From positions 42,183,355 through 42,247,354 of the forward strand of contig NC_016131.3 in assembly GCF_000005505.3 (NCBI RefSeq): DNA of 64,000 bases, given 5' to 3'. Source of the DNA: Brachypodium distachyon (taxonomy: Eukaryota > Streptophyta > Magnoliopsida > Poales > Poaceae). The position numbers and the translations under genes were made by a program. The notes below the pieces were generated by a model, which searched no databases, was not told the DNA's origin, and saw nothing but the letters and a program-made list of their open reading frames with translations. This document shows, one piece after another, positions 1-11,175 of this stretch (its first letter is position 1; the number at the start of each line of letters is the position of its first letter).

Positions 1-20
1 GGGGGCACCCTCTGGAGGGG

Positions 21-96
21 TGCGGCAGGGACACTACGGTAGTGCACTCGTCGGCGGTGGGCGCTGATGGCATGCACTACCATAGTGTCTCCGCAG
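21..96. repeat. Imperfect inverted repeat (hairpin) in element A
   Basis: Arms at about 21-47 and 71-96 pair over most of their length, with a loop around 48-70. The left arm contains CACTACGGTAGTGCAC and the right arm GCACTACCATAGTG. Matching hairpins occur at the homologous site in elements B and C. It lies in the non-coding stretch between the end of pol and the opposite-strand gene. Function is unknown. Confidence 0.6.
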
Positions 97-646
97 CAAC
101 CCTCGCTCCTTGCGGAGATACCCTCTGGAGGGATGCGGCAGGAGCACTGCGGCGGTGCACCTGTCTTCTTTGGCTTCGCTCTGAATCGTTCCATGGCCGG
201 GGCGCCCCTTTCATAGGCGCGGGGGAGGGGCCTGCCACCACACACGCCGGGTCAACACAGCATACATGGCGCCCCACCCCTTGGAGTGCGGTACGGCCTT
301 CGCCACTCTGCGTGCCAAGCTGTTGTGGCGCACGTGGCGGCTGCCTCCTGAATCAGGGAGTGCGGCGAGTCCCTCGTGGTGCGGTCGCCTCGCACCACCA
401 GGCGTTGCTACACGCCGCGACCCGTGGGCGGTCCACGGTCATTACAGTGCACAAGATTCTGCCTTTACCTTGCACATTAGATTCTTACCAAACCTGAGAT
501 GCTGCAAAAAAATTCGAAATTCACGAAAACACAGAGCAGTATGGGTAATCTCTAATATCCTGCCTCGCAGCCCCCGGGCACGGAAGGGTCGATGCCAAAC
601 TTGGATGTGAGCACTTTATTTTCCAGAGACGCAGCGACTGTGTGGT

Positions 647-763
647 GCACGTTGCGGGAAGCCCGGCAACTGCACGTCCGGTGATGCACGTTGCGGGAAG
701 CCCGTCAACTGCATGTCCCGTGATGCACGTTGCGGGAAGCCCGGCAACTGCATGCCCCGTGTC
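647..763. repeat. 39-bp tandem repeat, three copies, element A
   Basis: Three units start near 647, 686 and 725, each containing GCACGTTGCGGGAAGCCC followed by a CAACTGCA-type segment. Differences between units are single substitutions. The unit is present once at the matching place in element C, and B has a different tandem duplication there. The repeat reads through as a repetitive peptide on the plus strand, but I see no sign that it is coding. Confidence 0.85.
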
Positions 764-938
764 GGAGCGATCCGGCTACGGGTTTATATTTTCGAGACTC
801 CAGCAGCCCCCTGCTCACAACCAAGTATGGAAAGACACTTCCGTGCACCTAGTGCAGGAGACAGAAGAAGGAAGAGCATGCGAATAAATGAGGCAATCTG
901 GAAATTCAGGAAAAAGTACTTATCTTTATTCACAAAAA

Positions 939-3206
939 CTAGTGGTTTACACGCGGGGGCTGCTCGGCTACACTAGTTCGAGAGGTATGCATCGGCGGCA
1001 TCACCTGAGGGTCGGGCTCCGCCGCTTCACGGGTAAACTTGCGCAAGTGCTCAATATTCCAGCTATTTTGCACCGGCAAGCCATCTTCGGTTTCCAACCG
1101 GACAGCCCCCGGTCTGGTCACCTGCACTACCCGGAAGGGGCCCTCCCATTTCGGAGTCAACTTGTTCCCGGCCTTCGTGCCTTGTATCCGGCGCAGGACA
1201 AGGTCTCCGTTCTCGAGCCCCCGGGGACGGACTTGCTTGTCGTGATAACGACGGAGTCCCTGCTGGTAGCGCACGGCCGGCACAGCAGCCCGGTATCGAA
1301 GCTCTTCGATGAAGTTCAGATCGTCAACCCTTTGCTCGTGTTGGCTGGAGTTGCCGTACGTGTGTACTCGGGGAGATCCGTGCTTGAGCTCGAGCGGCAG
1401 CACCGCTTCTGCCCCGTAGACAATGGCGAAAGGAGTTTCGCCCGTTGCCTGACTAGGTGTGGTCCTGATTGACCACAGCACGGGCTAGAGTTCTTCAACC
1501 CAGTGTTTCCCGTGGCCTTTGAGCTTGTCAAAGGTTCTCGTCTTGAGCCCTCGCAGCACTTCCGCGTTGGCTCGCTCCGCCTGCCCATTACTTATTGGGT
1601 GAGCAACGGACACGAAGTGTATCTTGGTCCCCATGCCCTCGCAGTAGTCTTGGAACACCGCGCTCGTGAATTGCATGCCGTTGTCGGTGATGATGCCCTT
1701 AGCCACACCAAACCGGCACACAATGTTCTTGAAGAACTTGATGGCCGCCTAGGCGGTCACCTTCCGCACCGGTTCCACCTCCACCCATTTGGAGAACTTG
1801 TCGATGGCCACGAGCAAGTACTCGTAGCCGCCGACTGCTCTCGGCAACTTGCCGACATGTCCAGCCCCCAGACCACGAACGGCCACGAGGACGGGATGAC
1901 CTGCAGGGCCTGCGCCGGCTGGTTGCTTTTCTTCGCGTGGAACGGGCACGCCTCTCACGTCTTCACCAGCTGCTCCGCGTCGGCCAGGGCCGTGGGCCAG
2001 TAAAAACCGTGCCGAAACGCCTTGCCGGCCAGCGCCCGGGAGGCCACATGATGGGAGCATGTGCCTTGATGTATATCCTCCAACTGTGCGCGCCCTTCAT
2101 CTCGGGGCACACAGAGGAGCATGATTCCATTTGCGCACCTGCGGTAGAGGTTCCAGTCCACCATGGCGTACATCTTGGCTTGCTGGGCCACTCATTCCGC
2201 GGCGACGTCGTCTTCCGGGAGGGCCTCCCCCTTCAGATAGCGGGCTATTTCCACCGCCCAGGGAGGGGTCTTCCTGCCAACGCATGCCGCTATGTCAGCG
2301 GCATGGACCCCTGCTGTTGCAGGGCTTCCTTCGGTTGCCAGAGGGGCTTCCCCGGCAACCGGCTCGGGGGCGACTGAGGGCGCAACTTGCCTGTGCAAGA
2401 ACACCCCCGCCGGAGGCTTCCGACGTTCCGCTGCCAATTTGGACAGCTCGTCAGCCGCGAAGTTGTCCTTCCGCTTGACGTGCTCGAATCGCAAACCCTT
2501 GAACTTTCGTTCTAGCTTGCGGACTTCCTCCATGTAGGGTGCCATCTGCGGGCAGTCGTAGTCCTTGTTCACCTAGCTGTCCCCGCGAACAACCAGGCGC
2601 TTAATGTCGAGGGCGATCGCTGCCCTCAACCCGGCGAGCAAACCCTCGTACTTCGCCATGTTGTTGGTGGAGTTCGGGAAATCGAGTTGGACGGCGAACC
2701 TCAAGTGATCCCCCGTCGGTGACTCGATGACGACCACGGCGCCGGCTCCCTAAAGACTAAACTCGCCGTCGAAGTAGAGGACCCAGTGGCCTTCGTCTAG
2801 CCTGCTTGGCAGGCTGGTCTCCGGCGCCTCCTCTTCTACGCTCGTCAACGTCCACTCGGTGACGAAATCTGCCAAAGCCAAACTCTTGATGCTCTTGGAG
2901 TTGGTGAAGTCTAGATCAAACTCTGGCAGCTCCATCCTCCATTCGGCCACCCTTCCGGTGGCTTTACGGTTGGTGAGGGCTCATTCAAGGCAGAACCCTG
3001 ACACCACCGTGACGCGGTGCGCTTGAAAGTAGTGGCGCAGCTTGCGGGACGCAAGCAAAATCCCCAGGAGGAGCTTCTGCACTTGCGGGTACCTCGTACG
3101 GGCGTCGCGCAGCACCGTGCTAACGAAGTACACTGGGTGCTGCACGAGCCGCTTGCGCGGTGCTGAAGTTGCCGGCTCGGGGGTGGTCCCCGAGTCCGAG
3201 GCGGTT
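939..3206 (-). pseudogene. Element A pol remnant: RNase H and integrase
   Basis: Reading from 3206 downward, the segment holds the end of the RT/RNase H connection, an RNase H region (LYFDGEFSL near 2770; FEHVKRKDNFAADELSK near 2450), the integrase zinc region (about 1955-2190), the catalytic core (TDNGMQF at about 1680) and the C-terminal domain (WEGPFRVVQVTRPGAV near 1130). It is broken: a TAG replaces a glutamine codon near 1751 in the core, another near 1484, and there are frameshifts, including one base lost next to the normal stop near 1033, which extends the frame to 939. The same residues are intact in B. It is part of the gag-pol polyprotein of element A and cannot give a working integrase. 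Confidence 0.85.
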
Positions 3207-3208
3207 GC

Positions 3209-5643
3209 ACCTGATGAAGAGGACTTCGTACACAGACGGCATCTTCATCACACCGTAGGCGCAATGCGTCGCCGCCATGAACTTGATCAGCGCCGGCCGA
3301 CCAAGGATCCCGTTGTAGGGCAACGGGGTGTGCGCCACGTCGAACACTATGTGCTCGGTCCTAAACGCTTACCGGGACCCGAAGGTCACCGGTAGCGTGA
3401 TGCGCCCCCAAGGGCGCACGATCCCGGGGTTGACTCCCCGGAATGGCTTAGTGGGCTTCAGCTGCTCCACCGGCAACTGGAGTTTCTCCACCAACCTGGC
3501 GGACAGGAGGTTCAACCCCACTCCGTTGTCCACCAGCACTTTGGTCACCGTCATGTTGTTGATGATCGGTGAGACCATGAAGGGTATGACCCCCGAACCC
3601 AGTTGCCGCGCTGGATGATCGTCGGCGCTGAAGGTGATCGGCACGTGCGACCACCTCAGCGGCTGCTGCGGCTCTGCGTCCGGCAACAGCGTGCACACGT
3701 CGCGGGTGAGGCGCTTCACCGCGGCGTGGGATGGGAGAGCGTAAGCTCCCCCATGGATGCAGGCGACGCCGCGAGGCTCCTGGAAGCCCGGCTCGTCGCC
3801 GTCAGTGCAGTCGAACTCGTGCTGCTCTTCAGCACGAGCCCTGTCTCGTCCCCGGGAAGGGCGCTCCCTGCCAACGCGGGCTTGGCCGCATCCCACTTGG
3901 GCTTCCTCCCTGCCGGCGCCACCGTCGGCAGGCCTCGGCCCCGCACTGGGGTCGTTCGAGCAATCTCGGGAGAGATGCCCGATGTCGCCGCAGTTAAAGC
4001 AGGCGCCGGTTGCTCGGCGCTCCTCGTGGCGCTGCTCGCGCCGCTGCTTGATACCTTGCAAGATGCGGCAGTCCGGCGCGTCATGGGTGGAGTTGGCATG
4101 GATGGGGCAGCGGGGTGCGTCGCCCTGCTTGTCGCCAGACCCGCCACCGGGCGAGACCTTCTTAGCAGGCCTCGCAGCAGCAGCCCCCGACTCCACAGCG
4201 AGGACTTGCTTCCAACTGCGCTTGCGGGAACCCTTCTTCTGTGAACCCTCTCCTGGGCTCACGGCAGTCTTAGCGGTGAGTTCGGGTGCTAAGCGCCCTT
4301 CCTCAGCCATGGCGCAGTTGTGCACCAAGGCGTACAGGTCCTGCGTTGTCCGGATCTGATGCGTGCTCAGCTTCTCACGCATCTTGGGGTCACGGACGTT
4401 GATGGCGAAGGTGTTGACGATGACAGCAGCCTCCGCCTCCGGGATGGAGTAGGAGAGACTGGAGAAACGGTTGACAAAGCTCCGCAACGTCTCTCCCGAC
4501 TCCCGCACCACAGTGTGCAGCTCCGCCATGGTTACCGGGCGTTTGTAGCCACCCTGGAATGCACTCACAAACTGCTCGCGCAGGTCCGTCCAAGTGGCGA
4601 TGGACCCGGCGGGCAGGTGGAGTAGCCAGGTTCTCGTTATCCTTTCAGGACCATCGGGAACCAGTTGGCTCTGACCTTGTCGTCGGCGCTGATGGCATGC
4701 ATCACCAACGTGTAGGTCAGGAGAAAATCCTTGGGATTTATGGTCACATCGTACGTACCGAGCGCGGGCACTCGGAACTTGCGGGGCCATGTCACCTGCT
4801 GCAACTCGCGCATAAACACGATGCGGCCGTCTTCGGGGCCCATAGGAGCATCTTCCTGCTCCTTCGGGCGTTGGCGCTCTCCCTCGCGCGGACGCCGGCG
4901 CTCCAGGCGCTGGCGCAGATCCTATTGCTGGCGGGCATTCAAAATGCCACGCGCGTCACCTCGCGCGACGGTGGGTGACGAGTCCGAGGACCCCTCCGGG
5001 TCCTCGTCCCCCTGGCCTCCTTGCGGGGGAGGGTTTTCCCCTTGTCGAGAGGCGCGGGGCGCGTCTCCGTGCTCTGGGTTCTGCCCGTGGCCGGAGCCTG
5101 CCGGGACGCCCTCGCCCTGTTGCTGTTGGGCGGCGAGCGCGAGGAGCGTGTCCAGTCCTCGCCCCATGTCTCGTGCGCCGGCGTGCCCTGCTGCGGTTCA
5201 TACCGCACCATGACGCGCGCGGCGATGATGGCCTCCGCCGGCGTCCGCGCGGGAGGCAGCCGGTTTCCCGAGTGGCTGCCCTCTGCCCTATCCCCAGACG
5301 CACCCAGGTGCGCAGGGTGCGACCCCACCGGCGTTGCTCGCGCCACAGTATGCTCGTGGCGCAGCTGACGCTGCGCTCCTTCAGCCCGTGATTCGACTCG
5401 CTGGCCGGTGGGGGCGGCACCATGTCGCTCGCACGGCTGGCCCCGGCATTGGGGGGCCGGCCCCCTCAGCCGGTCATTTGCTGATGGCCGAGGACGCGGG
5501 GGTGGCAGCTATGATTGTTGCACTCGTGAGGGTTCAGGATGTTCCTAAAACCGCGACGCGGGCTGCGTGTCGTGCGACCCCGTGTGCGCCGCTGGGGCTT
5601 CACGAGGGTCGATCCGAGGGTCACCAGCCCGCTTGGGGGGCAT
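3209..5643 (-). pseudogene. Element A gag and protease remnant
   Basis: The start at 5643 is chosen because MPPK-type starts occur at the same place, just downstream of the PBS, in B (23753) and C (47080). An N-terminal basic, proline-rich region is followed by a retrotransposon gag domain (FVSAFQGGYKRP near 4560), a CCHC zinc knuckle CFNCGDIGHLSRDC near 3975, and an aspartic protease whose active-site segment reads VLVDNGVGLNLLSARLV near 3500, with N where S or T is usual after the catalytic D. The stretch 3369-4790 is open for 473 codons, but upstream gag is split by frameshifts. After GRPALIKF near 3290 the frame runs at about 3209 straight into sequence that in B and C lies beyond RT. So protease loses its C-terminal part and all of RT is gone. 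Confidence 0.85.
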
Positions 5644-5732
5644 GGTGGTTGGCTTTGTTGTCGAAGAGGGTGAGGCCGACATTCATGTAGACGCTTCCGT
5701 CGGCGGTCACCGGCGAGCTCTCCTCTGGCCCC

Positions 5733-5750
5733 CCCCTACCTGGCGCGCCA
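5733..5750 (-). promoter_or_regulatory. Primer binding site, element A
   Basis: On the minus strand TGGCGCGCCAGGTAGGGG begins two bases inside the LTR end, the usual position for a tRNA primer site starting TGG. The identical core is found in B and C. The tRNA was not identified. The core TGGCGCGCCA is a perfect palindrome. Confidence 0.85.
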
Positions 5751-5752
5751 GA

Positions 5753-6661
5753 TGTCGTCGCACGGGGCTCCGACACCGGAGATGCGCGGGCACCCCGTTT
5801 TAGGTTCGGTAGTGGGCTACGGGGATCGCTCCGGCGATCGCCGGCGGGACCAATGCAAGGCGTAGGAATGCACCATCAACGCTACCAAGGGCACATGCGC
5901 ACGCTTTTTACCGAGGTTCGGGCCATCTTGCGGTGTAAAACCCTACGTCCTGCTTGTCTGAGCTTGTATTACTGTGAAATAGAGGGTTTACAAGTTCCCG
6001 GGGCAAGGTCCCCAGGTGCTGTCTTTTCGGCTAAGTGCCCCTTGCTACTTTTGGTTAAGGCTAGTGTCGAGCTGTGAGATCGTAGAACCTAACAGAACAG
6101 AACAGAACCAACCAACCCCCCAGAACCCTTTGACCGTTGGCAGGGGTCCTCCTTTTATAGCCAAGGGGATACCACAGGTGCCACGGTGCATGGTTTACAA
6201 GTGGCGAGTAAGGAACTCGGGTAGCTCCTCCTCGGTGTGCTGGCATGCATGCATGGATGCCAACCCCGCTGTTAGGGGTCTAAGGCCTAAAAAATAGGAC
6301 TGGACAGTCACTGTTCATCCGACTAGACGGATAACGCCCCTTCTGTCGGTTCATTAAATGCGTCGTGCGCCTCATTCCTTGCCCTGGCGAAACTGCACAC
6401 TGGGTGCCCGGCGCGCGCCCACGTGGCGTCGCTGCTCTGCGCGCTCGGCCCCGCCCTCACGGCGGGAACCCCTCCTCCCGGCAAGTGGCTTTCCGGGGTC
6501 GCCCAGGCAGGAATATTCCTAGAAGCCCTGCTAGCCCTTCCGGGTTGGTAGCTTGCCGGGCAGCCTGTATGTTGCTGCCCGGAGTGAGACCCTCTCGGGA
6601 ACTCAGCGATGCGACCCACGCGTCGCGCAACAGTGGTACCCCAGGTGCCACTGGTGCGACA
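5753..6661 (-). repeat. 5' LTR of element A (909 bp)
   Basis: Bounded by TG at 5753 and CA at 6661 on the plus strand, with the PBS immediately outside 5753. It aligns by eye along its length with the LTRs of B. The minus strand carries a TATA box (CTATAAAAGG) near 6155-6165, downstream of a GGTATCCCCTT motif that all four elements share. It carries the presumed promoter of gag-pol. Confidence 0.9.
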
Positions 6662-9600
6662 ATCTCGTCCACCACGCCTTGCACCGCTTCTCGATGGGTC
6701 TTGGCCTCTTCTTTGTCTGATTAGGCGTCGAACACTGACTCGAACGGAAAGTCGGGGTGGGCGGAGTGGACCCGGGTAAGAATTTTCCCGGCTACTTGCT
6801 CGGCTGCGAGGCCGACCTGCCGGTCCCCGAAAGCCGTGACGGAGTTCTGCAGGCCGTGCAGCCGGCCAACAAAATCTGCAAAAAAGAAGGTGAAGTTGCC
6901 CATCTTCGCCCCGTCGAAGGAGGTCACCGGGATGTCGAACCCCTGCAGCGCCTCCACCGCTGAGTCCGCCAGCTTCTTCAGCCTGGCTACCTCCCCCGTC
7001 CTACGGGCCCGCAGCTCGGTGCATGCACCACAAGCTTCCTGGGCCTGCAGCTTGTGCTCGCGGCATTTGGCCTTTAGCTTACCGATCTCGGATGCCGTCT
7101 TGGTGTTGTCCTCGTCGATGAGTCGGAGCTCCTGGGCGGCCTTGAGCTTCCCCGCAAGCTCGCGCTCCCGGGAGCGAGCCTGGTCTTGCAGCTCCTTCTC
7201 GCGGCGCGCCGAGGCTTCGGCTGCTGCCGCGGCCACCGTCTCCAGCTCTCCCACCTAGCGACGTAGGCGCTGGATCTCTAGGGAGTAGTTGGACAGCAAG
7301 TCCGTCTTCTCCCAGAGACGCCCTTGGAACGAGTTCAGGGCCGCCTGGTGATCCTCATCACTCTTGGTATGTGTGGCCTTCACCAGCTCGAGCTCCCGCT
7401 AGTGCTCTTGCTGCAGGTCCCACAGTTGCCAGAAGACTTCAGCCTTCGGCACTCCTTGCACAGTGGGCGCCGCCCTAGTTTGTTGCGCCTGCTGGAGCTC
7501 CCCCCAGAGCCGTTGTAGCTCAGTGCGCTGCTCCTCTGCATCCTGTCGTGCGGTGCCCAGTTCCGCCACCACGCGAGCATGGTGCTGCTACGCATCATTG
7601 AAGAAATCGACAAACATCGGCTACCGTCTGCGATGCCGAGGCCGCGTCAAGGTTCGATGATGCGCCTCCGGCTTGGCCGAGTCCCGCCGCTCCGTGCCCG
7701 CCCAAAGGGGCGGGCTGGGGGCTTGGGGGCTTCTCCAGGGCGCCGCTGCTTGCCTCAGCTGGCAGAGGCTGCCCCATGTCACCCACCGCAGACGACGCCG
7801 TCTGCGTGGCCTCACCTGCGATAGCAGTCGCGTCCCCGGCAGGCTCCGGGGCAGGTTGTTGAAGGGGCTCCGGCGGAGGCAACCTCCTCCGGAGCATCAT
7901 CGTCGGCCTCGCCAGTGAGGTCGATTACTCGCACCTCAGAGGGCACGGGTGCAGCTGGGACATCCCTGGCTACTACATGAAGAACACCTGCGTCAGTCTA
8001 GAAGATGGCGCAAATAAGTGAAAGAAGGCCGTACCTTGCCGCGTCTCGCCAACAGCCTGGTGTGCGGCCTCACCGGCCGCCTCCCCGCTAGCTGCCGGGA
8101 CGCTCCCGCCAGACGTCATGGACCCTGCGGGGGACTCCGTGTCAGAAGGCAGTGGAGAAAATAAGTTAGAGGAGGAAATACTTGAGCTTGCGAGTACCTG
8201 CTGCCGGGCCGGTGCCCTGCAAGCTCAGGTCGGGGACCCTTGTGTCCCCAGCGGTAGCTGCCGCCGCTGTAATAGCCGCATATGCGGCGTTCTTGTCACC
8301 GCCGCGCGACGTCGGGTGGGGTTTCTTGGCCGGGGCCGCAGGCGAAGTACTGGCCTGTCCCCTCTTCCTCGAAGACCTGGGAAATGCAGAAGTAAGCTAG
8401 CAGAATATGTAAAATTCGTGAAAACCAAAATATTTAGAGCAATGTCAAACTTACCCCGGTGGGTTGAGCTTGAGCACCCTGTCCGCCAGGATGCTCCTCG
8501 CCGGGGGGCAGCTTCGTGCGGGGGGTTTTGGCGGAGCCGTTGGCGCAGCTTGGACGGGTGTGGCAGCCGCCCCGCTGCAGGTGGAGGCCACAGTCCCCAT
8601 GTCGACATGAGGCGCCTGAGGCTGCGGGCTGGCCTCCCGCCTGCTCGCCCGCTCTGTCGCGGACTGCCTCACCAGGGGGACGTCGTCCTTGTCATCGTTC
8701 CCCTCCGGTCCGACCCCGCCAGCTTCCGGGGGAGCGTCGCCATCGTCATCGTCGTCATCGGAGTCTCCTCCGACGCCCAGCGAGGAATCGTTGGAGTCCA
8801 AGTCCTCCGACCTGGCGGAGCCCCGGTCTTGTCCACCCTTCCCCGACTCGGCAGCCGGCTCCTTGCCTGTGTGGGGCCTGGGTTGCAGGGGGGAGAGCTG
8901 CGACGAGGGGTCTCCCACGATCCCCCACTCATTGCAGAGTGGGAGATCCCCGGCTCCCGGGTTCGGGATCCCGGTGTGGAGCGGGTGCACTCCAAGCGGC
9001 AACAACCGGAAGGCTTCGTCCTCGCCGGTGATGCCCTTCACCCAGAACTGTATCTCGTATGGCGAGAGTTCTGTGCGTTGCAGCCCGGTCCGGTCGCCCG
9101 GCCCAGTGTACATCCAAGCCGGATGTGAGCGCCGTTGCAGGGGAGCCATGCGCCTCCTGATGAAGTGGCGCGCCACGTCCGTGTCTGTGAGCTCAGTCTC
9201 GCGGAGCGCCTTGATCTTGGCGCAGATCGGGGCCAGCTCCTCATCCTTCTAGTCGCGGAGTGTCCAGTCGTCGGAGCCCTTTGGGGGTCCGAGGGGCTCC
9301 TCATGAAAATCCTGAAGCTCATCGGTGCGCCACTCGCCTTCAATCTTCCTCTTCCCTAGCTGGATGAACTCCGACTTGAGCTTGTCGTGGAACCGGAACA
9401 CCAGTCCCGAGGACAGGGGAGCCTTCACTTCCACCCTCGGATAGTAGTAGTGGAGAAACAGAGCCACCGACGACATCACCCCCACGAATGCTTTGCAGAG
9501 GTGTTGGAAAACAGCCAATATGAAGAATGACGTGGGGTGAATTTGAGCCATGATGAGCCCGTACGACTCCAGGATGGCAGAAAGAAAGAAAGAATGCGGC

Positions 9601-9890
9601 GGCACAAACCCGGCTAGGATGAACCTCCCGAAAATCCGGAAGTATTGCGAGTCGCGCTCTGTGCCGACGGGGAGAACTCGCGTCGGCCCGTGCTCATTGT
9701 GCTTGGTGGCGAGCGCGAAGACAAGCTTCTCCAGCCCCTCGCCGTTGTACCCGGGGGAGAAGAAGGCGAACTTGGCCCGCATCTCTTCATCCTTCCGTGC
9801 TCGCTCCGACAGCTCCTTCTTGCTGGCCTTCTTGCGCTTCTCTCCTTTGCTGGTGCTCCCCTTGGGTCGGTTCTGGCCCTTGGAAGACAT
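6662..9890 (-). pseudogene. Opposite-strand gene of element D (Transposase_28-like, spliced)
   Basis: It starts at 9890 (MSSKGQNRPKG), the same start as in C (27713). Residues 1-213 give a basic leader, then a conserved domain (RDSQYFRIFGRFILAGFVPP near 9640) that resembles the plant 'putative gypsy type transposon' family Transposase_28. An acidic, low-complexity part follows (SDDDDDDGDAPPE near 8740), then a coiled coil (ASARREKELQDQARSRERELA near 7190) and a tail (HPDFPFESVFD near 6730). Three introns can be proposed: 8377-8454 (GTAAG...CCCAG), 8125-8197 (GTACT...CGCAG) and 7973-8034 (GTACG...TGTAG; less certain). A stop near 9251, others further down and the insertion of A at 6662 break it. 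The function of this protein family is not known to me. Confidence 0.75.
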
Positions 9891-9994
9891 CAGCGGGAGT
9901 GGGAATGACTTTGGCTAGAGTTGGGGCGCGGAGAGCTTGGGAGGCAATGCCGGAAGCAGGAAACAGTGGGGGGTGCCCGCCGCCAGCCTCAGGA

Positions 9995-10010
9995 ATTTAT
10001 CGGGGCTGGC
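9995..10010 (-). promoter_or_regulatory. TATA-like box upstream of element D opposite-strand gene
   Basis: The minus strand reads CCCCGATAAATTCC about 110 bases before the start codon at 9890. Element C has CCCCGATAAATACC at the same distance from its start (near 27595). Conservation between copies in otherwise non-coding sequence supports a promoter element for the opposite-strand gene, but no expression evidence exists here. Confidence 0.45.
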
Positions 10011-10279
10011 GGGCTGCAACGGACACCCCCACGATCAGCAATAAAGTGCCCTAAGGTGCGCTACGTGGATTTAACTCTCTGGTGATTATGTGGAATAAGG
10101 TAAGAGATCGTGCGCCCGACCGTTTCGCTCGAGACAGTGGAACTAGAGATGCGGCCCACAAGGCCGGGTACCGGGATACTCCCACGGGACCCACGCGTCG
10201 GATAGGGCGTAGCCCGGCAACCGACCAAGGATAGCACTAACCGGGGCCTCAAGGCTGCCGGCCCACGCCCGGAGGTTAC

Positions 10280-11175
10280 TGTCATATCAGTGGCCCATGG
10301 GGTCCCACTGATACGGGACGCGTGGGTTGCAAGTAGCAAAGCCCTGCCAGGTTGGCCTCCTGGGAAGGATAGACCCGGGAAGCCCGCCTCGAAGAGATGG
10401 TCGTTGGCGAAGACAAACTCAAGAACCGGAACAGGAGAAGCACTCACTTCGGTGGGTACCTAGGAACTTTGGTCTCGAGAAGTGGAAGGAACGCTGGCCC
10501 GGCAACTCGCTGGGTGCGCTAGCCAGGAAGAGGCTCCCAGCAACCCGCGCTCGGGCGTGCAAGTGGGGCCCGCAGAACAGTGAAGACGGGACGAGACAGC
10601 GGACGCAGTTCATTTAATGCACCGACAGGAGACACATCAGTAGGGCTAGTCTTGCTTAGCAAAGCTAGAGCATCTACCCTATAATCCATTTTTATCTACC
10701 ATGTACAGTGGCCTGGATACTGCAATGGCGCCCAGCGTGGATCAACAGTAGTATGAATTTTGTGGCGGTGACACGCGTATAGGAAACATGTCACGCTGCA
10801 TGAATTGGCACCTGTGGTATCCCCTTGACTATAAAAGGAGGACCAATGCCACCGGTCAAAGGGTTCCAGTTCGACCCCCAGTTAGTAGTAGCAAGAAGTA
10901 TTGCTCCTGTTCACAGCAAAATCTCTTAGGAGAACAAGTAGCTCCCCCGGGAACTCCCCGGGGCAACCTGTAAACACACACACATTCTCGTGAATACAAC
11001 TCCAAGCAGGACGTAGGGTGTTACACCTTCGGGTGGCCCGAACCTGGGTAAACTCATGCATCGACACTTAGTGTCTTTCGTCACGTCGGTGATCGCCGGA
11101 GCAATTGCCTCGCCCTCCACCGAACCAAAAAGGGGGTGCCCAGCATCCCCGGTGCCGGAGTTTCGTGCTCCGACA
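10280..11175 (+). repeat. 3' LTR of element D (896 bp)
   Basis: TG at 10280 to CA at 11175, beginning TGTCATATCAGTGGCCC and ending GTGCTCCGACA. A TATA box (CTATAAAAGGAGG) is at about 10829-10841. The bases just before 10280 (GCCCGGAGGTTAC) are the candidate polypurine tract, unusually GC-rich; element C has GCCCGGGGGCTAC at the same site. GTGAG at 11176 is the probable TSD. Confidence 0.9.

Larger units (their letters stand above)
1..6661 (-). mobile_element. Gypsy LTR retrotransposon A (Tat-type), 3' end off-window
   Basis: A minus-strand element: its 5' LTR is at 5753-6661, the primer binding site at 5733-5750, then gag, protease, RNase H and integrase remnants run leftward. The 3' LTR and the opposite-strand gene expected in this group lie left of base 1. 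Reverse transcriptase is missing, removed by a deletion joining protease to the RNase H region near 3209. Several integrase stops are visible. The right LTR end (6661) abuts the coding sequence of the opposite-strand gene of element D, so A is inserted into D; the TSD cannot be confirmed because the other end is outside. LTR sequence is closest to element B, so A and B form one subfamily and C and D another. Confidence 0.9.
6662..11175 (+). mobile_element. Gypsy LTR retrotransposon D, 3' portion
   Basis: The right end is a plus-oriented LTR (10280-11175); left of it is the opposite-strand gene typical of this group. The gag-pol part would lie left of element A and is not in the window. The left boundary is only where element A interrupts it. 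A 5-base sequence GTGAG follows the LTR at 11176 and is the expected TSD, but its partner is outside. The LTR is closest to that of element C. Confidence 0.85.

Noticed and set aside
642..887. Repetitive plus-strand peptide (HVAGSP repeats)
   Set aside because: It is produced by the 39-bp tandem repeat; no conservation in B or C.
3603..4359. Long plus-strand ORFs opposite element A gag (and similar ones opposite B and C gag-pol)
   Set aside because: GC-rich coding sequence keeps the complementary strand open; the minus strand has recognised domains and the plus strand has none.
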